Assembly (NCBI RefSeq): GCF_019059575.1
Contig: NW_024881507.1
Span: 992,001 to 1,056,000 of the forward strand
Length of the DNA: 64,000 nt
DNA from: Amphibalanus amphitrite
Lineage: Eukaryota > Arthropoda > Thecostraca > Balanomorpha > Balanidae
Direction of reading: 5' to 3'
Every line of letters starts with the position of its first letter. Within the stretch, counting starts at the first letter, position 1. The notes under the pieces are model-generated. The model did not search any database. It had not been told where the DNA came from and worked only from the letters and a program-made list of their open reading frames with translations. Below are positions 56,854 to 64,000 of the stretch, piece after piece. Made by a program: the position numbers and the translations under genes.

Positions 56854-59094
56854 GGGAAGAGGCGTAGGGACAGGCTGGGTATGAGAGCCGTGCCGTGCCG
56901 AGCCCGGTCAGGCCAGACGGGTCGGGCGGCAGGACTGGAGTGTGAGGCCCACGGCACCGACCGCCAGACCCGGGGCCCGGGCCCACCGGACGAGCGGGTG
57001 GTGTTTGTGATTTCGGACATCTGTTTACATGTGCCAAGCGTCGTACTTTATATGCTACTTGTTTATCTGTACAAAGTGAGAGGCGCACGGGTCTGCTAGC
57101 GTCTGAGCCGGCTTCTGTGTAATCGTTAATAGCGAAAGTGACATCTGTTTGTGTGAAGAAGAAATGTCCTGGCTGAGGTAAATGAGGGTGATTTGTTTTG
57201 TATTTGATGTTGCCGTTCGCCCGCGTTTTGTGATGGCATTGGTCGTGTGCTGGCCCTACTACGCTGTCGATATTTATTTAATTGTGTCCGTCTTTATATA
57301 TGCATTTATATTTAGCTAGAGTATGAAAGGCAATTGAACTAGAAGAACATAAGTCATGGTTTCCAAGAAATGATAAAACTGGCACCTATAGTGTCTAAAA
57401 TAATTTATTTTGAATAGATAGATAATCGTTTGCACTGCATATTGTTAGTTACGTTAATTTATAAGTGATAATTTATTCAATTATGTTTGAAATGCGAGCG
57501 TTTACCTGCCACCGGTTGTGGTTTGGATGTTCATCAAGCATAACGTCGAATGCTTTACTGTTTTATTGCTTATTGCGCTTGCAATCCATGCCAAATAAAA
57601 TATTTATTGCACAACGTTGTCTACCCTCCCATGCATCAAAATACTGTGGCCGCACAAGAGTCCGTCGAAAGAGCCCAAAAACCTTGGTTCAACGCAGATA
57701 CCTACAACTCGCCTCGGATTCAGCCCAGATCTAGTTTGCAGAGGCAGGCTTCGGGAATCGGGACATCTCGGATGACGAATCGACACGAAAATTCCACACA
57801 CAGAGCTTCAAAAGTGTGGCAGAAACCATTTGGTGGCGCTCCCGGCCGTTCGACTGAGAGAGGTCAATGAAGCTCAGGGGCCCCAGAATTACAAATCAGA
57901 CTCTAGTCTCTAGCTTGCGCAGATAGAATCAAAACGTAGAGCTGTTATGAGGGAACTAATGTTGAAGATACAGCTCAAAACAAAATAAAAAATAATGAAG
58001 GAATATGGTAGCCATATCGTACTGTGGCAGCCTGCCTTGTTACAGACACAGCGCAGCAGTGACGAAATACACGCTGGATTTATTTATTATTTTGGCTGTT
58101 TTTCTCATATATCTTCAGCGACGAGAAGGTAAGATAATGATTTGTATTTCATTTAATTAGAACTACCTACCCCGATCAGATGGAATCAAAGGGTGGGAAT
58201 TCGCTAGGTCGATAAAGGTAATGGCTTTGGCCCAGCTTCTTTGTTTTTCTCCAAATAATACAGGCTTGAGAGTGAGACTACATCAACATGTTAGTGTAAG
58301 TTCACTACATTCATATTTAGTTATCTTCAAGATCAAGAATTATCTTGTTTTCAAGTACTTATTTCTTGTTATTTCATAGTATGCTTAATTGATATAGTTT
58401 CCAATCCCCACTTCGTCACTTCCCATATGCCTACTTTATACCTATAAACCTATAAAATTACCTATAAAAATTAAGTTTGGTTTGGACTTCCAGCTCTGTT
58501 CCTGATTTGGAACTAATAGTTTGAATTCTTTAAATTGCAACTGGCAAGTTACTGTGGTATATTTAAGCTCATTTGAGCTCAACCACAGGACCAAGACGGA
58601 ACTCTACAATAGATTGGAAAAGCTCCTCCTATTTTAACAGCTTTTTATTTTGAATACATAGTCATTTTACCAATTGGTTTTCATAAACTGTTGCTGCTAT
58701 GCAGGCTCCCAATAATCTCACAGCTCATCTTGGAATACCACATTGTTTATTTCTTATGATAGTGAATTGCTATGAATCATTGCCTAAATTACTGGTGTTG
58801 AATGTTTGTAAATAGGTAGCAGATCAATATTTTGTGTCGCTGTGCTGACTGACTGTGTTAAGATATGGCATGGTTGTTATGATTTCTGCTTTTTCACATT
58901 TGTCAGCCCTTAGATAAACAAAAACAATCTGGACCAATGGTAAATCATTTCTCCAGTCTTCTGTATACCACATATGTGTGTGCTTGGCACCGGCAGTGGA
59001 AATGAATAACTTTGATGATCATAAAATGTATTTTTCTGAATCTTTGCTATTTTATGCATGGTATCTGCTCATTGCTCTTTGCCTTAGTTATTAA
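56854..59094 (+). other. 3' UTR and intergenic region after the receptor gene
   Basis: An AATAAA at 57594-57599 is a plausible polyadenylation signal about 740 bases after the stop codon. The remainder is AT-rich with no recognisable gene. Confidence 0.5.
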
Positions 59095-60116
59095 CCCGCG
59101 CACCGACGGGGGTCTGCGCCTGGCGCCAACTTAGTACCGACGGGGGGGGGGGCGGATGACCGCCCCCCCCTGAGATCTCGAGAACGAAGCAAGATAGCGA
59201 CAAGCGGTAAACGGCATCGGATACGCACGGACAAGGTCTACAATTTTTACAAAGGTCATTTTCAGGTCAGGTCAAAGATGACGTCACGGGTCGAAAAAGT
59301 CAAAATGGCGGCGCTAGATATGGAGAGGGTTTTTCTCGAATAACTTTCGAAGTAGTCAAGATAGGAACAAACTAAGGGCATCATCGTGATCCTCTCGTCA
59401 ATCCGCATCGAATGATATATATGTTGACCTCGAAAGGTCAAGGTCAAAGGTTGACCTCAGGTCACGTGACCTCGAGGTCATCATGTATATCATTCGATGC
59501 GTCTTGACGAGCTGAACACAATGAGACCATCCGCGCGGCTGTATCTTGTTCCTGTAAGGAGTTATTGGCAAAAAACCTTTGGTGACCTTTGATGACGTCA
59601 CATGACCTTACAGCTGCCCAACAGCAAAACAGACCTCAAGGTAGTGAAGGTTGATCGTATGTGAAGTCATGTATGGTATATGGGGCCATTCCGATCCGTT
59701 TTAGTGGTAAAAACAGGGAGTTGATTTTCCCCCATTGACTTATAATGGGGAGGTCGCGAAATTGACCTGACCTTAGGTCACCGACATCAAAATTCCGAGA
59801 TATACAAATTGTAGCTACTAATGACCTAATAACATCCTGCGACTTTCAAAGGCCTCCGACATCTACTGTAGCTCTGGCACGGTGACAAAGTTGCAAAAAA
59901 GTGACTTGAGGTTGGGTCATTCAAAGTGACCTGGTGACCTGACCTTAAAAGTTAGGAGGTTCAAACTTGCACACCATATGTAAAATTGATGAGGTTATAG
60001 TCATACCAAATTTCGCGGCGCGTAATTTCGCGGCGCTACGCGCCGCGGTTTTCCCGCTATCCGCGAAAAACCTCAGGGGGGGGGGGCGGATATCCGCCCC
60101 CCCGTCGGTGCGCGGG
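59095..60116. mobile_element. piggyBac-like MITE rich in AGGTCA half-sites
   Basis: Both ends read CCCGCGCACCGACGGGGG in inverted orientation and are bordered by TTAA (59091-59094 and 60117-60120), the piggyBac signature. Subterminal G-rich palindromes (CGGATNNCCGCCCCC) repeat the symmetry. There is no coding capacity. The interior carries many AGGTCA/TGACCT motifs and a long imperfect hairpin near 59402-59501. Confidence 0.85.
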
Positions 60117-60120
60117 TTAA

Positions 60121-60219
60121 CAAATCTAGTAATGATGCGTTATGTTTTGCTATGTTTCAGGAGGTGGGCAGCTTGTCACTGACGAAACACCCCCCCCCCC
60201 TCCCATCACACCTCCTGTG
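60121..60219 (+). promoter_or_regulatory. DPH5 5' leader with a possible splice acceptor
   Basis: TATGTTTCAG|GAGG at 60151-60164 resembles a 3' splice site, suggesting a 5' UTR intron whose upstream exon lies within or beyond the MITE. A C10 run follows shortly before the start codon. Confidence 0.4.
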
Positions 60220-61095
60220 ATGTTCTACCTGATCGGCCTGGGTCTGGGCGATGCCCGCGACATCTCCCTCAAGGGTTTGGAGATTGTGCGCCGCTGTGAA
60301 GAGGTGTACCTGGAGGCGTACACCTCCATCCTGACGTGCGGCGCCGAGGCGCTCGAGGAGCTCTACGGCCGGCCGGTGACGCTCGCAGACCGCGAGACGG
60401 TCGAGCAGGGCCTTGACTCGGTGATCAGCGCCGCCGGCGAGCGCGATGTGGCGCTGCTGGTGGTCGGCGACCCGTTCGCGGCCACTACGCACCACGACCT
60501 GGTGCTGCGCGCCCGCGAGCGCGGTGTGCCGTGCCGCGTGGTGCACAACGCCAGCATCATGACGGCGGTGGGCTGCTGCGGCCTGCAGCTCTACAGCTAC
60601 GGGGAGACCGTGTCCATCCCGTTCTGGACGGACGACTGGCGGCCGGACAGCTTCGTGGAGCGGATCGACGCCAACCTGGCGCGCGGGCAACACACGCTCT
60701 GCCTGCTCGACATCAAGGTCAAGGAGCAGAGCGTCGAGAACCTGCTGCGGGGGCGGAAAATCTACGAGCCGCCGCGCTTTATGAGCGTGTCTGTGGCGGC
60801 CGCGCAGCTGCTGGAGGCGGTGGGCGGCCGCGCCGAGACCGACCCAGGCCTGACGCCCGCCTCGCGCGTGGTCGGCCTGGCCCGGGTGGGAACAGACACG
60901 GAGCGACTGGTGGCCTGCACACTGAGGGAGATGGCAGAGGTGGACCTCGGGCCGCCACTGCACTCACTGGTCGTGGTGGGTAACACGCACCCCATGGAGC
61001 TGGACTACCTCAAACAGTTTGAGCTGGGCAGCGACGCGAAGGACACAGGGAAGGCAAAGGAGGGCGAGACAAAAGCGGACCAGGCTTCGTCATGA
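60220..61095 (+). CDS. DPH5: Diphthine methyl ester synthase (diphthamide biosynthesis)
   Basis: A 291-residue SAM-dependent methyltransferase that methylates the modified histidine of translation elongation factor 2 on the way to diphthamide, in the cytosol. The start at 60220 gives MFYLIGLGLGDARDIS, the usual family N-terminus; an upstream in-frame ATG at 60142 lacks family similarity. Recognisable motifs are the SAM-binding VVGDPFAATTH (about 81-91), HNASIMTAVGCCGLQLYSYG (about 109-128), TLCLLDIKVKEQS (about 159-171) and YEPPRFMSV (about 182-190). Length is close to the human protein (285 residues). The acidic/lysine-rich tail ends QASS. The whole CDS is in one exon, unusual beside a 24-exon neighbour. 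The flanks are transposon-derived on both sides. Confidence 0.95.
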   Translation: MFYLIGLGLGDARDISLKGLEIVRRCEEVYLEAYTSILTCGAEALEELYGRPVTLADRETVEQGLDSVISAAGERDVALLVVGDPFAATTHHDLVLRARERGVPCRVVHNASIMTAVGCCGLQLYSYGETVSIPFWTDDWRPDSFVERIDANLARGQHTLCLLDIKVKEQSVENLLRGRKIYEPPRFMSVSVAAAQLLEAVGGRAETDPGLTPASRVVGLARVGTDTERLVACTLREMAEVDLGPPLHSLVVVGNTHPMELDYLKQFELGSDAKDTGKAKEGETKADQASS

Positions 61096-61120
61096 TGTCA
61101 GGTGGGCTATTAGCTATTTA

Positions 61121-62095
61121 CTAGGTCGTTCAATAAGTAAGGTAAAATGTACCATAATAGTTAATTCATATGAGGTATTCAAGCAAAATCAAATATGCCA
61201 TCTGAATCTTTTAACAATTTCCTACACAACCTTCGAAACTGTTTTTAGGAGTTTGGCTCATTGTCCGAACACGGTCGGTGTGAAAACATTGATGCAGCAG
61301 AGTTCCGTTCTAAAAATCCCCGGTTTGTCACACGAGCCAAACTTAACCTCAAAATGAGTGAGTTGACCCTGATGACGCTATTGCCATTAGCAATGCTTGC
61401 TGGTGAACAGCTGGTACGATTTCAACAAGAACACAGCAGTGTAAGAGGCAAAGTTCTAGAGCAGGTAGACAAGTGCCCGCAGGCCTCTCTGGACTTGGCA
61501 CTGTAACGTCGGGGAGCTGATTATGGAGACCCAAAGCATCCGCGTGACTGCTTTCATTAACAGGGTGAAGTGTTATGTCGAAACAGTTCTAGGCATCATC
61601 AGATATGTTTGATATTTACAAGGTCACCACGAGGTTAATGCAGAAAGAGCTCACTGAACAACAGAAGAACGCCCAACGAGGCATCAGTGTGGGATCGGCT
61701 TTGCTTTAGCAGAAGCTGAAGCACAGCCGTGATCTGGCGCCGTCCCACTTGAACCTGTTTGGACCATCGGAAAACCTGCTGTGTACGTTGGAATCTGAAC
61801 TGATCAGGCAATCAATAAAATAATGAAGACATGACTTTGGAATAGCAATAAGGTTTTTCCAAGCAGGATTTCCACGCCGGGTGGAGTGCTGGGATAAGCG
61901 TGTGCGCCTGAACGGCGATTGGATGTAGGTGCCAGTTCCGAAGGCTGGGGAGGCTGGCCAAAGAGACCTGCTAACAAATGCTTATAGCCAATTTGTAGAC
62001 AATGTTTCAATGAACATATGTTGCTAGTTTTGTGTCGTTGCACCAAATGTGGACTGAAATACGTGTGATTTTACCTTACTTATTGAACGACCTAG
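61121..62095. mobile_element. Degenerate mariner-like element after DPH5
   Basis: The ends CTAGGTCGTTCAATAAGTAA and its inverted copy form terminal inverted repeats of at least 28 bp, flanked by TA (61119-61120 and 62096-62097). The interior shows traces of a + strand transposase (for example HLNLFGPSENLL and, near 61855-61925, FFQAGFPRRVECWDKRV in broken frames). It starts 26 bases after the DPH5 stop codon, so it lies in the 3' UTR. An AATAAA inside it (61814-61819) could be used for DPH5 polyadenylation. Confidence 0.85.
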
Positions 62096-62097
62096 TA

Positions 62098-63121
62098 GTT
62101 GTGAACTGTACGCTGGATGCGGTTTTTGTGAACATATTTGTATCAGTGTTTTCTCACTTGATGTTGTTAATCCGTAAAGGAAAATGACTGTTCATAATTC
62201 GCGTTGAGCGGGTAGAACGCAGTGTTCTCCTGAGAACTCGCCCAAATAATGACTATGGAACTGAAAATGTCAAAACCCATGTATCTCTGACATTGCTCAG
62301 CACTAGATCAAGCTCAATCATCGTTCGAACCGCAGTTACACGAGATATTCTCTTCCATTGCGTTAAATTTGATTATTTCACAATAAAAGACTGCTTGGGG
62401 TTTAACTGCTTAAGCTCTTTGGACCAACAACTTATCAAGGTGTTACAATAAACTCTTGCTGATCTGTAACAGTTCTGTAATGGACGCAATCGGCGTTTGG
62501 CTAACCTTTTCGCACGAAGCAGTGTGAATCCGTTAGGGTAGACAGCACGCGACGCACAGCAGCGAACTTCACATCGCGTCCTGCACCGCAGCCAATCACA
62601 CACTCACTGACGACGCTGTTCTCTGTTCGGGGTCAGATCAGTCACGTGACGTCGCTGACCAGCCAATCAGGACCCGGCAGGAATCGAGCATTACGGGTGG
62701 CTCGCGGCCTTTGACCTCTGCTAGCGGAGGCCGAGGGATTACATGAAAGTTGAAGCTGGTGTCATTGGATGCTTTTCTATTGAATGTGTCTATTGTAGGT
62801 CCTTTGCTGGGAGGTCACCTGTTATGCGCGTCTTGTGCTGGGTCGACACAGTGACGCGATGTTATTGCATGCAAAAGTCTGGCTACTGAGTTCGCATAAA
62901 TTTAGTTGTACATATGCATTTCGTTGATTTTTGGGCGCGGCCGTGTCCGAGAGCCACCATTTACGTCCATCATTTGTAAAATTTACCGGTATCCTGTTAC
63001 AGGAGCGCAATTTGTAAATTGTAGACACATCACACTCGGCTCCGCCACGGAACAATACCAGTATGGTAGTCGTATATCACTCGTCTCGCACGTTTCGTAT
63101 CGTATATCCTCGCACTCTGCT
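62098..63121. other. Intergenic region between convergent DPH5 and LRRC51
   Basis: About 1 kb with no recognisable gene or repeat. It contains the 3' ends of both convergent genes. Confidence 0.6.
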
Positions 63122-63998
63122 TTACCCCACGGCGTCATCATCATCCTCGGCCTGCTTCCGCTGTCTCGGCTTGGGCAGCATATGGTACTGACAGATGGCT
63201 CTGTCCCGTCGCGTCACACTGCTGAAGTCCAGTCTCCGCAGCCCGGGCAGCAGCAGCAGCACGCGCGTCCGGTACCGCGGCGTCGCCTCCTCCAGCGGGT
63301 TTCCGTGCAGCGTTAGAGAGGTGAGCTGCGTCAGCGCGGCCAGCTTGGCCACATCCTGCAGGCTGGTCAGCTGGTTGGCGTGGAAGTAGAGCACCTTCAG
63401 ACTGGTGAGCGAGGTGAGGTTGTCGTCGACGGCGCCGATGCCGTTGAAGGAGAGGTCGAGCCAGGTGAGCATGTTGCGGTCGAAGAGCAGCGCGTCGAGC
63501 GTGGCGCGCAGGCCCGGCAGCTCGGTGATGTGGTTGTTGTTGAAGCGCACCGTGCTGGCGATGAAGCGGCCCGTATCGGGGTCCACGCGCGGACAGTGGG
63601 CGTCCGTGCGCGGGTCCTCGCCCTCCACCTCTGGCGGCGCAGAGACGGACGGGCGGGATGAGGGAACGACTGGACGATAGGATGTAGCATGACTACGCGA
63701 AGAAGCTTTCGGCCCTAGTCCTAGTGGCTGATTGGTGAAAGAAGCCTTAGTGACGGGCGAATAGTAAAATAGGACAAGTTTCAGTTTGGTACAAAACAAA
63801 TTGGGATAGACGCTCAAGCATGTTACGATCCTGTGCTAAACACATATAGAATTTGACAAGAGTTCTTTGAGACATTTGAACTTCTTATTTCATTATTCTT
63901 CGGTCTGTTGGAAATGGTTTTAGCTTACCATTGAACGCCGCCAGTCGGAGGAACGAGTAGTCCACGGGCTGGAGCCACTGGAACGGGTTGACCGACAT
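63122..63998 (-). CDS. LRRC51: Leucine-rich repeat-containing protein 51 (two coding exons)
   Basis: A small LRR protein of 192 residues, exactly the length of human LRRC51. Its role is poorly known; a cilium-related role is suggested for relatives. The ATG is at 63998-63996. Exon 1 (63998-63929) ends in phase 1 at AATG|GTAAGC, and exon 2 (63630-63122) begins after GCCGCCAG. The N-terminus PVDYSFLRL matches the family's PLDYSF. LRRs run through LTWLDLSFNGIGAVDDNLTS, LKVLYFHANQLTSL and LTSLTLHGNPLEE. The C-terminal cap LPGLRRLDFSSVTRRDR matches the family's DFSGVTKADR. An acidic tail (AEDDDDAVG) ends the protein. It is convergent with DPH5. The coding region is complete, two bases from the window edge. 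Confidence 0.92.
63631..63928 (-). other. LRRC51 intron 1
   Basis: A 298-bp GT-AG intron. The open frame of exon 2 continues into it but has no family similarity there, so the acceptor at 63631 is preferred. Confidence 0.85.
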
Positions 63999-64000
63999 GC

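Noticed and set aside
60142-60219. Upstream ATG extending DPH5 by 26 codons
   Set aside because: The extension is proline-rich from a C10 run and lacks family similarity, whereas MFYLIGLGL at 60220 matches the usual start.

Overview
This is eukaryotic DNA, most likely from an arthropod and possibly a crustacean. The evidence is a 24-exon gene with consistent GT-AG introns, GC-rich coding exons in AT-richer introns, a receptor tyrosine phosphatase of the insect Ptp99A type, and BEL/Pao, Ty3/Gypsy-like, Penelope-like, mariner-like and TTAA-target transposons. The species is not identifiable from the sequence alone.

Layout. Positions 1-4089 hold the 3' part of a Ty3/Gypsy-like LTR retroelement (gag, pol, candidate 3' LTR). 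Its gag/pol junction carries a textbook -1 frameshift signal. Positions 4090-9269 are non-coding, with CpG-rich patches and two minisatellites. A degenerate mariner-like element with 215-bp inverted termini (9270-10236) lies just upstream of the main gene.

The main gene fills 10805-56853 on the + strand: 24 coding exons, 3,678 nt, 1,225 residues, with every junction in phase. The protein is signal peptide, Ig domain, four FN3 domains, one membrane segment and two tandem phosphatase domains (D1, D2). Neither domain has catalytic residues: D1 has Ala and Ser where the signature Cys and Arg belong, and D2 has Asp and Glu. It looks like a receptor pseudophosphatase. Intron 2 holds a 2.8-kb TTAA-flanked element. 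Intron 6 holds an inverted pair of Penelope-like fragments capped by (TA)n. Intron 15 holds a very young BEL/Pao element with identical LTRs and a perfect target duplication.

The most unusual feature is that splice junctions of this gene have repeatedly become tandem arrays. The acceptors of exons 3, 9, 13, 15, 18 and 22 and the donors of exons 9 and 22 are each duplicated, from 2 to about 57 times. Each repeat unit spans the intron/exon boundary, so rows of decoy 3' or 5' splice sites sit beside the authentic one.

Downstream, a piggyBac-like MITE rich in nuclear-receptor half-sites (59095-60116) precedes an apparently intronless DPH5 gene (60220-61095, +). A mariner-like relic sits in the DPH5 3' region (61121-62095). 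A convergent two-exon LRRC51 gene (63998-63122, -) ends the window.
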